From Sphingobium yanoikuyae (lineage in GTDB: Bacteria > Pseudomonadota > Alphaproteobacteria > Sphingomonadales > Sphingomonadaceae): 64,000 bases of DNA. Shown piece by piece: positions 1 through 9,079 of this stretch. The stretch covers positions 3,745,001 to 3,809,000 of the forward strand of contig NZ_CP139979.1 of NCBI RefSeq assembly GCF_034424525.1, read 5' to 3'. Both the position numbers and the translations under genes were made by a program. The notes under the pieces were generated by a model. It saw only the letters and a program-made list of their open reading frames with translations, was not told the DNA's origin and ran no database searches. Numbering within the stretch: the first letter of the stretch is position 1; each line of letters opens with the position of its first letter.

Positions 1-1480
1 TACGGATCGAGCCCGACGCGATCTCATAGCCGTTGCAGACCATGTCATACTGATAGGCCTTGAGGCTCAGCGGATCCTGGTTGTTGAGCGCGTCCAGCCC
101 GCCCTGCGGCATCGAGAAGGGGTTGTGGGCGAAGTCGACCTTCTTCTCGTCCTCGTCATATTCATAGAAGGGGAAGTCGACGATCCAGCACAGGTCGAAC
201 CGGTCCTTGTCGATCAGGTCGAGCGTCTCGCCGACGCGGATGCGCGCCAGGCCCGCCAGCTTGGCTGCCTGCGACTCCTTGCCCGCGGCGAAGAACACGC
301 CGTCGTTCGGGCCAAGACCCAGCGCCGCGATCAGCTTGGCGGTCGCTTCCTCGCCATGATTCTTGGCGATCGGGCCGCCGGGCACGCCATCCTTGATGTT
401 GATATAGCCAAGGCCCGAATAGCCTTCGCCGCGCGCCCAGTTGTTCATGTCGTCGAAGAATTTGCGGCTGCCCGCGCCCGCGCCCGGTGCGGGGATCGCG
501 CGGATGACATTGCCGCTCTCGACCAGGCTGGCGAAGATGCCGAAGCCCGAGCCGTGGAAATGCTCGGTCACGTCCTGGATGATGATCGGGTTGCGCAGGT
601 CCGGCTTGTCGCTGCCATATTTCAGCATCGCTTCGGCGTGCGGAATGCGGGGGAAGCTGCCGGCCGGGGTGACCGGCTTGCCCTGGGCAAATTCCTCGAA
701 CACCGACGCGATGACCGGCTCCATCGTGTTCCAGACATCTTCCTGGGTGACGAAGCTCATTTCCAGGTCGAGCTGGTAGAATTCGCCCGGCAGGCGGTCG
801 GCGCGCGGATCCTCGTCGCGGAAGCAGGGCGCGATCTGGAAATAGCGGTCGAAACCGGCAACCATCAGCAGCTGCTTATATTGCTGCGGCGCCTGCGGCA
901 GGGCGTAGAACTTGCCGGCATGGATGCGGCTGGGCACCAGGAAGTCGCGCGCGCCTTCGGGCGAGGACGCGGTCAAGATCGGCGTCGAATATTCGGTGAA
1001 GCCGGCATCTTCCATGCGGCGACGCATGTCGCGGATGATCTTGGTGCGGGTGACGATATTGGCGTGCAGCGTCTCGCGGCGCAGATCCAGGAAGCGATAG
1101 CGCAGGCGGATATCCTCGGGATATTCCTGCTCGCCCGCCACCGGCAGCGGCAGTTCGGCCGCGGTCGACAGCACGGTCACCTTATCGGCCACGACCTCGA
1201 TCGTGCCGGTCGCCATCTTGGGGTTGGTCGCTTCCGGGCCGCGCGCGACGACCGTGCCGTCGATCGTCACGACCGATTCCGCCCGCAGGCCGTCCAGAAT
1301 GCGCAGCGGCTCGCTGTCCGCCTTGGCGACGATCTGGGTCAGGCCATAATGGTCGCGCAGGTCGATGAAGAGAACGCCGCCATGATCGCGCTTGCGATGC
1401 ACCCAGCCGGACAGGCGCACATTCGCGCCGACATCGGCTTCACGAAGGGCGCCGCAATTGTGGGTGCGATAGGCGTGCAT
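1..1480 (-). CDS. aspS: Aspartyl-tRNA synthetase, 5' part (gene runs off the window)
   Basis: Class II aminoacyl-tRNA synthetase that charges tRNA-Asp (or Asp/Asn in non-discriminating forms) in the cytoplasm. The start is ATG at 1480 ([16 protein letters not shown]), followed by the N-terminal OB-fold anticodon-binding domain ([20 protein letters not shown]), the class II catalytic core and the bacterial GAD insertion. The window edge cuts the gene at [11 protein letters not shown], just before class II motif 3. About 493 codons are therefore present of the usual 590 or so. It is divergent from rnd, with about 128 bases between the two starts. Confident family call; the C-terminus is unseen. 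Confidence 0.95.
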   Translation of the reverse strand, partial: MHAYRTHNCGALREADVGANVRLSGWVHRKRDHGGVLFIDLRDHYGLTQIVAKADSEPLRILDGLRAESVVTIDGTVVARGPEATNPKMATGTIEVVADKVTVLSTAAELPLPVAGEQEYPEDIRLRYRFLDLRRETLHANIVTRTKIIRDMRRRMEDAGFTEYSTPILTASSPEGARDFLVPSRIHAGKFYALPQAPQQYKQLLMVAGFDRYFQIAPCFRDEDPRADRLPGEFYQLDLEMSFVTQEDVWNTMEPVIASVFEEFAQGKPVTPAGSFPRIPHAEAMLKYGSDKPDLRNPIIIQDVTEHFHGSGFGIFASLVESGNVIRAIPAPGAGAGSRKFFDDMNNWARGEGYSGLGYINIKDGVPGGPIAKNHGEEATAKLIAALGLGPNDGVFFAAGKESQAAKLAGLARIRVGETLDLIDKDRFDLCWIVDFPFYEYDEDEKKVDFAHNPFSMPQGGLDALNNQDPLSLKAYQYDMVCNGYEIASGSIR

Positions 1481-1608
1481 GGCGTTTCGATCTTTCAAAT
1501 TCGTTTTACGGAAATGACAAATTGTTGCGGCCCGGCTATGGGCTTGCCTTGTCGACTATCGACCAGCCCGCAGGACGCGGGCCAGCCCATAATAAGATCG
1601 AAGACCAT

Positions 1609-2775
1609 ATGCAAATTCATCCGCTGATTACCGACAGCAAGACGCTTTCCGATTTCTGCGCCCGCATGGCCAAATCCCCCTATGTCGCGGTGGATACCGA
1701 GTTCATGCGCGAGAATAGCTACTGGCCCGAACTCTGCCTGGTCCAGGTCGCCGACTCCAACGAGGCTGCCGCGATCGATCCCAAGGCGCCGGGTATCGAC
1801 CTTACGCCCCTGCTCGACCTGCTGGTCAATAATGAGGACGTACTCAAGGTCTTCCATGCCGGCGGCCAGGACATCGAGATCGTCCATAATCTGACCGGCA
1901 AGACGCCGCATCCGATGTTCGACACCCAGATCGCCGCCATGGCGCTCGGCCTTGGCGAACAGATTGGCTATGGCAACCTCGTCGACGCCTGGCTCGGCGT
2001 GCAGCTCGACAAGGGCGCGCGTTTCACCGACTGGGCGCGTCGCCCGCTCGACAAGCGCCAGATCGACTATGCGATCGGCGACGTCACCTATCTGATCGAA
2101 ATCTTCCCCAAGATGCTGGAAGAACTGCGCAAGACCGGACGTGGCGACTGGCTCGACCAGGAAATGGAGCGGATCAGCGATCCGTCCAACTATGAGAATG
2201 ATCCGTCCGAAGCCTGGAAGCGCGTCCGCATCGCCAGCCGCAAGGCCGATGTGCTGGGTCGCCTCAAGGCGCTGGCCGCCTGGCGCGAGAAGGAAGCGCA
2301 GGACAAGAATCTGCCGCGCGGCCGCATCGTCAAGGACGAGACGCTGGCCGACATCGCCAGCCACCCGCCGCGCGCGCAGGAGGACCTGGGCAAGGTGCGC
2401 GGCCTGTCCGCCACCTGGAAGAGCAACGACATTGGCGGCCGGCTGATGGCAGCGCTGGGCTCGCACAAGCCGCTCGGCAAGGATGAGATGCCCGAGCGCG
2501 ATCCCAAGCGGCCGGGCCTGGGCAAGGATGGCGCGCTGGTCGCCGACCTGTTGAAGCTGTTGCTCAAGATTCGCTCGCGCGACATCAATGTCGCCCCGCG
2601 CCTGCTCGCCCGCACCGATGATATCGAGGCGCTGGCCGCCGGCGTGCGCGACGATCTCGCGATCCTGGAGGGCTGGCGCTATGACCAGTTCGGCCGGGAC
2701 GCGGTGGACCTGGTCGAAGGACGCCTGGCCTTTGCGGTCAAGAATGGCCGGCTCAAGATGACGCGGACCGAATAA
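1609..2775 (+). CDS. rnd: Ribonuclease D
   Basis: 3'-5' exoribonuclease of the DEDDy family that trims tRNA 3' ends. The sequence shows ExoI VAVDTEFMRE near residue 25, ExoII around VFHAGGQDIEIV and HPMFDTQIAA, and ExoIII YAIGDVTYL with the tyrosine and aspartate of DEDDy enzymes. A C-terminal HRDC-like helical region follows. The start is placed at the ATG at 1609 (MQIHPLITDS) because this matches the usual N-terminus; an upstream in-frame start would add 29 residues of non-conserved sequence. The 388-residue product has normal family length. It is followed 11 bases later by a small I78-like gene, so the two are probably co-transcribed. Confidence 0.95.
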   Translation: MQIHPLITDSKTLSDFCARMAKSPYVAVDTEFMRENSYWPELCLVQVADSNEAAAIDPKAPGIDLTPLLDLLVNNEDVLKVFHAGGQDIEIVHNLTGKTPHPMFDTQIAAMALGLGEQIGYGNLVDAWLGVQLDKGARFTDWARRPLDKRQIDYAIGDVTYLIEIFPKMLEELRKTGRGDWLDQEMERISDPSNYENDPSEAWKRVRIASRKADVLGRLKALAAWREKEAQDKNLPRGRIVKDETLADIASHPPRAQEDLGKVRGLSATWKSNDIGGRLMAALGSHKPLGKDEMPERDPKRPGLGKDGALVADLLKLLLKIRSRDINVAPRLLARTDDIEALAAGVRDDLAILEGWRYDQFGRDAVDLVEGRLAFAVKNGRLKMTRTE

Positions 2776-2786
2776 GGAGACGGACG

Positions 2787-3104
2787 ATGCGGATGGCGAT
2801 GCCCATGCCGATGATGGCGACGATGTTCCTGCCCCTGGCCGCCTGTGCCGCGACCGGCAGCGAAGGCCCCGACTCCGCATCGCCGCCAGCCATGGCGCAA
2901 GGGCCGTGCAGGAATGACGGGCTCGACCGCTTCACCGGCCAGAGGGCAACGGCCGATCTGGGGGCGGAACTGCTCAAGGCGTCTGGCGCGAAGACGCTGC
3001 GCTGGGGCGGCCCCAATATGGCCATGACCATGGACTTCCGCCCCGACCGGCTGACCGTCAGCTATGACGATCAGATGGTCGTCATCAGCGCCAGCTGCGG
3101 CTGA
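2787..3104 (+). CDS. I78-family peptidase inhibitor-like lipoprotein
   Basis: Small secreted protein of 105 residues. An N-terminal hydrophobic stretch ends in a lipobox-like LAAC, predicting lipidation and membrane anchoring. The mature part resembles the peptidase inhibitor I78 family: a Cys, then a GQ-like turn (DRFTGQRAT), SGAKTLRWGGP, MDFRPDRLTVSYDD and a terminal Cys-Gly. Known I78 members inhibit serine proteases; inhibition by this protein is inferred from fold similarity only. It follows rnd by 11 bases with a GGAGA ribosome-binding site. Confidence 0.75.
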   Translation: MRMAMPMPMMATMFLPLAACAATGSEGPDSASPPAMAQGPCRNDGLDRFTGQRATADLGAELLKASGAKTLRWGGPNMAMTMDFRPDRLTVSYDDQMVVISASCG

Positions 3105-3116
3105 CCTGCGCCCGCC

Positions 3117-4115
3117 TCATTCGGCGGCGCGCGGCAACTCCACCACTGTGCTCCCATCGAGCGCGGTGATCAGCACCACCGCCCCCTCCGCGCCATAGGC
3201 GCCGTGCAGGGCGACGATGGAGGCCTTCACCGCCACCGCCTCGCCGCGATTGCTCAGCAGCATGGTCTGCACGCATTGCGCGCCCTGCCCCTGCATCGCC
3301 CGCTCCAGCGCCTGGCGGAATGCCGCGCGGCCATGGGTCAGCACCAGGTCGGTCAGCTGCACGCCCATCACCCGTTCGCGCGGCAGGCTCAGCATATCGG
3401 TGAAGGGCACATCGACCGCGTCGATGGTGCCGCGCACCGACAGGCGGACATAGCCGACATCGCCATGGGCGGTCATCGCCTCGATGATCGCGGCCTTGGC
3501 ATCGGCCAGCCGATGGCGGCGCACATCCTCGGTAATGTCGCGGAACATGATGACGGTTGACCTTCCAAGGGGAAAACTCTGCAGCCGCAGCCATGCGCCG
3601 TCGGCAAAGGGAGAGGGAATATCGGCTGCGCTCGGCTCGCCGCCGCTCACGGTGCGGCGCACATGCACTTCCATCAGGCTACCGCTGATCGACGGCAGGA
3701 CGACGTCCAGCTTGGGGCCGACCATCTGTCCCACCGGCTTGCGACAGATGGCGCTGGCGACCCGGTTGACGAAGTCGACGCGCATGTCCTGGTCGCAGAT
3801 GATCACCGCCTGATCGACCCAGTCGGCCAGCGCGAACAATTTCTCCTCGGCGCTTTCCTGACCGGCGCTGCCCGACTGGGCTTTCAGCGCCCGGAATTCG
3901 TTGACGCCCAGCAGCACATGAGTCGCCCGGCCATGATGGGTGATGTAAAGCGGCGTGCGTGTCGCCATGTCGCGACATTCGGAAAAGCCGCGGACCAGGT
4001 CGGCCGCGGTGACGACCGGACTTTCGGCCGGATAACCACCCTCTCCCTCCATTCCATCACTCCCTACTGGGTTCAGATGGCGCGTAACGCGCTGGGTCAT
4101 GTCCCTTGATGCCAT
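3117..4115 (-). CDS. Phd-like N-terminal domain fused to PAS sensor domains
   Basis: 332-residue cytoplasmic protein without membrane segments. Residues about 33-80 (VVTAADLVRGFSECRD...PLYITHHGRATHVLLGVNEF) match the shape of the Phd/YefM antitoxin DNA-binding fold: a leading strand, a 'GRPTHVLLS'-like strand and an 'EF' helix. Residues about 88-200 form a PAS domain (DQAVIICDQDMRVDFVNRVASAICRK ... FRDITEDVRR), and a second PAS-like region follows to the C-terminus. No kinase, GGDEF or toxin domain is present. It is a putative sensor-regulator. The same-strand genes upstream (unknown membrane protein, 127-residue protein, LuxR-type protein) may be functionally linked. The PAS call is firm and the Phd call moderate. 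Confidence 0.75.
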   Translation of the reverse strand: MASRDMTQRVTRHLNPVGSDGMEGEGGYPAESPVVTAADLVRGFSECRDMATRTPLYITHHGRATHVLLGVNEFRALKAQSGSAGQESAEEKLFALADWVDQAVIICDQDMRVDFVNRVASAICRKPVGQMVGPKLDVVLPSISGSLMEVHVRRTVSGGEPSAADIPSPFADGAWLRLQSFPLGRSTVIMFRDITEDVRRHRLADAKAAIIEAMTAHGDVGYVRLSVRGTIDAVDVPFTDMLSLPRERVMGVQLTDLVLTHGRAAFRQALERAMQGQGAQCVQTMLLSNRGEAVAVKASIVALHGAYGAEGAVVLITALDGSTVVELPRAAE

Positions 4116-4224
4116 AATTATCGGCCCTCCATCAATCGGACAAAAACAGAAGCAACATGCCTTCCTCGGGACGGGACGGCTTCAAGAGGGAATGACGGGC
4201 ATTTCCGCATCCTGTTTCCTTTGC

Positions 4225-4638
4225 TCAGGCCGGAAACGCGTGTTTCCGGTCCATCTGCGTGCCCATGGCCATCACGACCAGCACCGGCACCGCCCAGATT
4301 GTCGACATGGCGTAGAAGAATTTGGTGAGGTAGGCGGGCGACACGATCACTGCGACCTGAACCGCCGCCACATTCAGCTGGAAGGCGGCGACGATGATCG
4401 GCCAGCGCCGGCTGCTCAGCATCGAAATGATGATCTTGAACAGCAGCGAGGCGCATTCGATCGCCAGGATCGTACGGATCAGCACCGCCTCCGGCCGGAT
4501 GGTCAGGACCGCCGTCTGGGCCAGGATGAACCCTGCCCAGACGCCGACGATGCTCCAGCGCCCGGTCGCGCCGCCATAACGCACCACGAAGATCGAGGTC
4601 GCGATCAGCGCGATCGTGTAGGCGAGGAAGATCTGCAC
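4225..4638 (-). CDS. Small membrane protein of unknown function
   Basis: 137-residue, strongly hydrophobic protein with about four predicted transmembrane segments: residues roughly 2-19, 28-45, 55-72 and 88-125 (the last possibly two). I do not recognise the family. It lies 25 bases downstream of the 127-residue unknown gene and upstream of the Phd/PAS gene, all on the minus strand. This suggests a small operon connected to the membrane-anchored LuxR-type protein at 5112-5621. Confidence 0.65.
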   Translation of the reverse strand: MQIFLAYTIALIATSIFVVRYGGATGRWSIVGVWAGFILAQTAVLTIRPEAVLIRTILAIECASLLFKIIISMLSSRRWPIIVAAFQLNVAAVQVAVIVSPAYLTKFFYAMSTIWAVPVLVVMAMGTQMDRKHAFPA

Positions 4639-4663
4639 GATCCTGCCTTCCGGTCCGGTCGCG

Positions 4664-5047
4664 TCAGGCGACCAGGCGCAGGGCGTCAGCCTGCTTTTCT
4701 TCCAGCGCGCTCCACGGGCTGTAGCAGCCGTCGGCGCGTTCGGCCTGGTTGGTCTTCATGCGGATCTTGGTCGCTTCCAGATGGGCGCCCAGCAGCTGCT
4801 CGCGGCTCTGCATCATCGTGTCGATGCAGCCATGGAAGCGCTTGAACAGCTTCTGTCCCTGTTCGGGGGCCAGGCCGATGGTGCGGGCGGTATCGATCAT
4901 GTCGGCGCTCATCCGCAGCGTATGGGCCAGGACATCGTCCAGCTTCACATAGGCATCGCGGACCTGGCCGCTCAGGTTGAAGAAGGTGTCGTCCGACATG
5001 TGCATTTCGCTCTTGGCGGCGCGCTCGGCGCGGCGGGCATTGGACAT
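4664..5047 (-). CDS. Hypothetical helical protein
   Basis: 127-residue, probably cytoplasmic and mostly alpha-helical protein (long amphipathic stretches such as VRDAYVKLDDVLAHTLRMSADMIDTARTIG are split by few glycines or prolines). No motif is recognised. Starting at MSNARRAERAAKSEMHM it has an upstream AAGGGAGCC ribosome-binding site. It sits between the LuxR-type gene and the small membrane protein on the same strand, so it may be a co-regulated partner. Function unknown. Confidence 0.65.
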   Translation of the reverse strand: MSNARRAERAAKSEMHMSDDTFFNLSGQVRDAYVKLDDVLAHTLRMSADMIDTARTIGLAPEQGQKLFKRFHGCIDTMMQSREQLLGAHLEATKIRMKTNQAERADGCYSPWSALEEKQADALRLVA

Positions 5048-5111
5048 GGCAAGGCTCCCTTTTCAGGCCAGCGCTCGCTGGCCCATCAGATGGTTGGATT
5101 GTTGGAGACCG

Positions 5112-5621
5112 TCAGCCGAACAGATGATTGAGCCAATATCCCATCGTGATCAGCGCGGCCAGGGAACCCCCTGCCCATAACGCGACCCGGAAGATGGTCG
5201 TCAGGATCTGCCATCGATTCAGCCCATGCGGTTCCCCTCCCATGGTTGCCAGAATCCGGTTACCCAATTGGCGCAAACGACCCTTTTCCTGCCGCTCTGC
5301 ACCAGCCGGGATGTCGCCGGTCCGGGTCGGCCTGCTTGGTGCCGACGCCTCCTTCTCACCCGCCATCACCGGTTCAACAAGCGGCTCCGGCTTTAATTCA
5401 AATTGCTTGAATTGCGCGTTTTTCTCGGCCTCTACCAATATCCGGGCGGCTTCGCGCCGATCCTTGGCGCCCAGCGCCACGGTCGCGCGATAGACATATT
5501 GGTCGACCGTACCGGGGGTCAGCGATGTGCGCTGCGCGATCTGCTTGGAGGTATAGCCCTGTGCCACCAGCCGCAGGCATGCCCGCTGATTATCGTCCAG
5601 ACTGGCAACCGCATTCGACAT
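5112..5621 (-). CDS. Membrane-anchored LuxR-type helix-turn-helix protein
   Basis: 169 residues. An N-terminal LuxR/GerE helix-turn-helix is visible (residues about 6-62: DDNQRACLRLVAQGYTSKQIAQRTSLTPGTVDQYVYRATVALG). A polar linker follows, and a single C-terminal transmembrane helix (about 145-165, VALWAGGSLAALITMGYWL). There is no receiver or sensor domain, so the DNA-binding head faces the cytoplasm while the tail anchors it in the membrane. That topology is an inference from hydropathy. It is the first of the minus-strand genes 5621-3117 and may regulate them. Confidence 0.85.
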   Translation of the reverse strand: MSNAVASLDDNQRACLRLVAQGYTSKQIAQRTSLTPGTVDQYVYRATVALGAKDRREAARILVEAEKNAQFKQFELKPEPLVEPVMAGEKEASAPSRPTRTGDIPAGAERQEKGRLRQLGNRILATMGGEPHGLNRWQILTTIFRVALWAGGSLAALITMGYWLNHLFG

Positions 5622-5753
5622 TCCAACCCCTCTGATCGCCCACAGGGAATCATGCCCCGGAACGGATGTAAACTTCTTCTATGATCAATTTTTTATGATG
5701 ACGGCCAAGCCGTTGATTTATATCAGATACACTTCATCCATATCGGTGAGACG

Positions 5754-5781
5754 AAAAAGGCGACGCCTGCGGGCATCGCCT
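5754..5781 (-). terminator. Rho-independent terminator after the HNH gene
   Basis: Read on the minus strand, a 10-base-pair stem (AGGCGATGCC pairing with GGCGTCGCCT, one G-U) with a 4-base loop is followed directly by a run of U. It lies about 90 bases past the stop of the HNH gene, which it would terminate before the LuxR-type gene. Confidence 0.8.
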
Positions 5782-5867
5782 GTTTCCGTTACGGAATCCA
5801 GTCATGACATGACTCGATCCGCAATAGCTGCAATGGGGAACCCGGATAGCGCCCCGAAAGGCGCCGT

Positions 5868-6569
5868 CTACAGTTCCAGGCCGATCAGCGTGCCGCTGCC
5901 GATCCGGTCGACATAGCGCTTGCCATCGACCTCCAGCCAGTCCGGCGTCACTTCCAGCCGGCGCCCGTTGATCGTGGTACGCAGATGCTCGACCGCAAGC
6001 CGGTTGCGCGCAACGATACGCAAAACGCACAATCCGTCCCCCCGCGCCGCCATCATCGAATAGCGGTCGCCGCGCAACAGGAAATGCCAGCTGCCGTCAT
6101 GCGGCTTCCATTCATTGCCATCGATCACCTGCATCGGCGTGCCGTCGGCCGCGCCCAGCCTGACGCTGATCCGCGTCGCCCCCATGGATCGGCGCGGCGG
6201 CGCGAAGATCAGGATCGGCTCGCCATCCAGGGTGATGGGAATCGGCGTATCGCGCAGCATCCGCGATCCACCGACGATGAGTTGTGGCAATTCGTTGGAG
6301 AAGGGCAGGCGATCGCGCGCGAAGTGGCGCTGGCGCACCACCGGATTGGCATGGAAGCTGTGGACCTGATTCGCGGTCAGCCGCCCTTCCTCCACCAGCC
6401 CGTGACAGGTCGGGCAGAGCAGCGTCGCCCCCGGCCCGTCTGGCAGCCCCAGATATCGATAGATGGTCACTCCGCAGCGCACGCAGGCAAAGCCGCAGGA
6501 CTGCCGAATCTCGGCCCGCTGATCGGCCGTCAATTCCGGCAACAGCGGCATTACGCGCAAACCCACCAT
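5868..6569 (-). CDS. HNH-type zinc-binding nuclease-like protein
   Basis: 233 residues from the chosen start (ATG at 6569, preceded by a strong AAAGGGGGC site; an upstream in-frame ATG would add 42 unconserved residues). The N-terminal third has two Cys pairs, CVRCG and CPTCH, with the spacing of HNH/zinc-ribbon endonuclease folds; 'LLCPTCHGLVEEGRL' resembles the HNH C-terminal half. The canonical central His of HNH nucleases is not evident between the pairs, so catalytic activity is uncertain. The remaining 150 residues look beta-rich and are unrecognised. Confidence 0.7.
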   Translation of the reverse strand: MVGLRVMPLLPELTADQRAEIRQSCGFACVRCGVTIYRYLGLPDGPGATLLCPTCHGLVEEGRLTANQVHSFHANPVVRQRHFARDRLPFSNELPQLIVGGSRMLRDTPIPITLDGEPILIFAPPRRSMGATRISVRLGAADGTPMQVIDGNEWKPHDGSWHFLLRGDRYSMMAARGDGLCVLRIVARNRLAVEHLRTTINGRRLEVTPDWLEVDGKRYVDRIGSGTLIGLEL

Positions 6570-6776
6570 CAAGGCGCCCCCTTTTTCCCGCCGTCCGCCT
6601 GATGCGGATCGACGTTGCTTGTTCCTGGCGTCCTCGTGCGGGTGGAAAGCTCTGCCGGCCCCTGGGCTCCTATTGGTTAAAATAAATGCGCCCAAGTCAA
6701 GGGCCTAGACATTATGTTCGACAAGAAAATGGCGGATTTCGTGCGCTTTCCGTGCGCGCCACCCCTGCCCGACCGC

Positions 6777-7163
6777 TCAGCGCTGGGGCAGCAGGTCCAG
6801 GTTCCGGGCTGCCGCAATCGCCCGAATCCGTCCCGGTCGCGGCATGTTGCGGATCGCGATTTCCGCTACGTCACCGGCGCTGAACAGCTCGACATTGCCG
6901 ACGTCGAACAGCCGCTGGCCGAAGGTCTGGGTGATGCGCACGCTGCGGATGCTGGACAGCGCCACCTCGGTCCGCTGCTTGGCCAGCAAGCCACGCTCCA
7001 GCAGAACCTCGCGCTCGCTCAGCGCCAGCCGCTCACCCTTGTGCATCACCCACCACACGCCGATCGCCAATATGCCGACCACCGAAACCAGCAGCAGCAG
7101 GAACAGGAAAGGATGCGCCCGGACCATCGCCGGATGCTCGTCATACAGCCATGCTTCGCTCAC
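6777..7163 (-). CDS. Bacterial PH-domain (bPH/YdbS-like) membrane protein
   Basis: 128 residues from a GTG start at 7163 with a textbook AAGGAGG seven bases upstream (longer in-frame starts lack this). One or two transmembrane segments (HPFLFLLLLVSVVGILAIGVWWVM) are followed by a bacterial PH fold (ERLALSEREVLLERGLLAKQRTEVALSSIRSVRITQT...VELFSAGD...IRNMPRPGRI). Family members are small membrane-bound proteins of poorly defined function. Divergent from the 7311 gene. Confidence 0.82.
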   Translation of the reverse strand: MSEAWLYDEHPAMVRAHPFLFLLLLVSVVGILAIGVWWVMHKGERLALSEREVLLERGLLAKQRTEVALSSIRSVRITQTFGQRLFDVGNVELFSAGDVAEIAIRNMPRPGRIRAIAAARNLDLLPQR

Positions 7164-7310
7164 GCCGCCTCCTTCGTCTGGCTTCCGCGGTTTTTCACCA
7201 TGCCCCCGGCGCGGCGTCAAGGCGCCGTCCGACGCCCCTTGCGCGACCACCATGGTTAACCAAAAATTTCCCAATATTTACTAGCGATAGCCCCCGATTG
7301 GGGATGAATC

Positions 7311-7868
7311 ATGGCCTATAGCCTGCATGATATTGGTGACGAAGACCGGGACCGGTCGGACCATTGGCTGAATGACAAGCAGGATCAGCGCCGCGCCATC
7401 GTGCCGCTGCGCCTCATCCTCATCGCCCTGTTGATGGGGGCGCTGCTGCTGGTCCTGATGCGCCATGTGCTGCCCGCGTCGACGACGGCTTCGGCGCCAT
7501 CCGTCGACGCGCCCGCCACCATATCCACCCGTTTTGCCGCATGTGACGATCTGGACGGCCAGGCCTGTGTCCTCGCCACCGACGCCTATGCCTATCAGGG
7601 CCGTCGCTACCATCTCGCCGACATCAGCGCGCCGCGACTCGAAGGCGCAGCCTGCCCGCAGGAAGCCGCCCTTGCCCGCGCCGGCCGCACCGCGTTGCAG
7701 GGCATGCTGAACGGCGGCAGCTTCGAAGCCCATGCCGATACCGCCGACAGTGATCCGACCGCCCGCATCCTGCTCCGTGACGGTGTCTCGCTGGGCCAGC
7801 TCCTCATTCTCAAACGCTATGCCCGCCCTTGGTCGGCCGAGCCGATTGACTGGTGCGCGGCCGGCTAA
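7311..7868 (+). CDS. Membrane-anchored protein with an SNase-like (thermonuclease-fold) domain
   Basis: 185 residues. A transmembrane segment at about 31-52 (PLRLILIALLMGALLLVLM) puts the C-terminal domain in the periplasm. That domain has the outline of staphylococcal nuclease homologues: DAYAYQGRRYHLADISAPRLEGAACPQEAALARAGRTALQGML corresponds to the usual 'G..IRLxGIDAPE...G..A...L' segment, but the catalytic Arg/Glu set is not fully preserved. A catalytic role is therefore doubtful. ATG start after GGGGATGAATC. Confidence 0.65.
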   Translation: MAYSLHDIGDEDRDRSDHWLNDKQDQRRAIVPLRLILIALLMGALLLVLMRHVLPASTTASAPSVDAPATISTRFAACDDLDGQACVLATDAYAYQGRRYHLADISAPRLEGAACPQEAALARAGRTALQGMLNGGSFEAHADTADSDPTARILLRDGVSLGQLLILKRYARPWSAEPIDWCAAG

Positions 7869-8002
7869 GACCGCTATCCCGCAAGGAGGCAAACGCGGGA
7901 CGTTCCAGATTGGGATCGACAGCGCCCGTATCCGCCATTTGCGCATTGCGCGTTAACCAAGAAAATATCCCATTCGTTGCTCCATCATTGCTATGAAGCA
8001 TC

Positions 8003-9046
8003 ATGGTCGAAACGAAGCCGAAACGGACAAGGCTGACGGAGCTGGACGCGTTGCGCGGAATCGGCGCCTTGTGCGTGCTGGTCTTCCATTATTCGACCCG
8101 CTTCCATGAGCTGTTCCCGCAGGCCAGCCATGTGCCCTTCAGCTTCCCCGGCGGCAATTACCGCGTGCTGCTGTTCTTCACCATTTCGGGCTTTGCGATC
8201 TTCTTCACGCTGGACCGGATCGGCACGGTCGCCGACTTCATCGTCAACCGCTTCGCCCGCCTCTATCCCGCCTATCTGGTGGCGATGCTGGTGACGCTGT
8301 CGATCGAATATCTGGCCCAGGCGACCCAGTTGCTGGTCGGCCCCTTTGCGATTCTCGCCAATCTGACGATGCTCCAGGGCTTTGCCTTCATTCCCGAAGT
8401 GGACGGCGCCTATTGGACGCTGACGGTGGAGATCGCCTTCTATTTCTGCATGGTCTCGATCTGGAAATGGATCGGCCTGCGGCATCTGGAACCGACGCTG
8501 GTGGCCTGGCTGATCCTGCGCTGGGTGATGCAGCTCTGGCCCGACATCGTGCCCGAACGGGTCGTGATGCTGCTGGTGCTGCGCTACACGCCCTTCTTCA
8601 TCATCGGCATGCTGGCCTACCGCATCTGGGCTGGGCAACGCAGCTGGCAGCAGCAGGCCCCCTATGCCGCGCTGGCCCTGCTATCGATCGCGACCATGGA
8701 AACATGGGATGTGGCGATTGTCGGCTTGGTGCTGATGGCGACCTTCGCAGCGCTGATCCGCAACCATCTGCGCTTCCTGGCGATCCGGCCGCTCGTCTGG
8801 ATGGGCGGGATCAGCTACAGTTTCTACCTGATCCACCAGCATGTCGGCTTCGTCGTCATGCTGGAAATCGCCAGGGCCGGCTATAGTCCCTGGATCGGCT
8901 TTGCCGCTGCCTTCCTCGTCGCGCTGACGCTCGGCACGCTGATCAACCGCCTGGTCGAGCGACCGGCGGGAGAGATCATCCTGCGCTGGTGGAAGAAGCG
9001 GCGACGGGCGCCCGGTCCGCTTGCGGAGATTGCGCCGAGCGGATGA
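8003..9046 (+). CDS. Acyltransferase family 3 (OatA/OafA-like) membrane protein
   Basis: 347 residues with about ten hydrophobic helices. The N-terminal signature LDALRGIGALCVLVFHYSTRF contains the conserved Arg-Gly and the His of acyltransferase-3 enzymes, which O-acylate cell-surface glycans or secondary metabolites. 'GAYWTLTVEIAFYFCM' is the second conserved block (W-x-L-x-x-E). No periplasmic SGNH domain is fused, so this is the transmembrane-only type. Substrate unknown. Converges with the CsgG-like gene, 33 bases from its stop. Confidence 0.9.
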   Translation: MVETKPKRTRLTELDALRGIGALCVLVFHYSTRFHELFPQASHVPFSFPGGNYRVLLFFTISGFAIFFTLDRIGTVADFIVNRFARLYPAYLVAMLVTLSIEYLAQATQLLVGPFAILANLTMLQGFAFIPEVDGAYWTLTVEIAFYFCMVSIWKWIGLRHLEPTLVAWLILRWVMQLWPDIVPERVVMLLVLRYTPFFIIGMLAYRIWAGQRSWQQQAPYAALALLSIATMETWDVAIVGLVLMATFAALIRNHLRFLAIRPLVWMGGISYSFYLIHQHVGFVVMLEIARAGYSPWIGFAAAFLVALTLGTLINRLVERPAGEIILRWWKKRRRAPGPLAEIAPSG

Positions 9047-9079
9047 GGGCGCTGCCGCAGCGGCAACGCCCCCTTGCCA

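Noticed and set aside
125..1627. 500-codon plus-strand frame
   Set aside because: Antisense to aspS; composition is typical of the GC-rich shadow frames.
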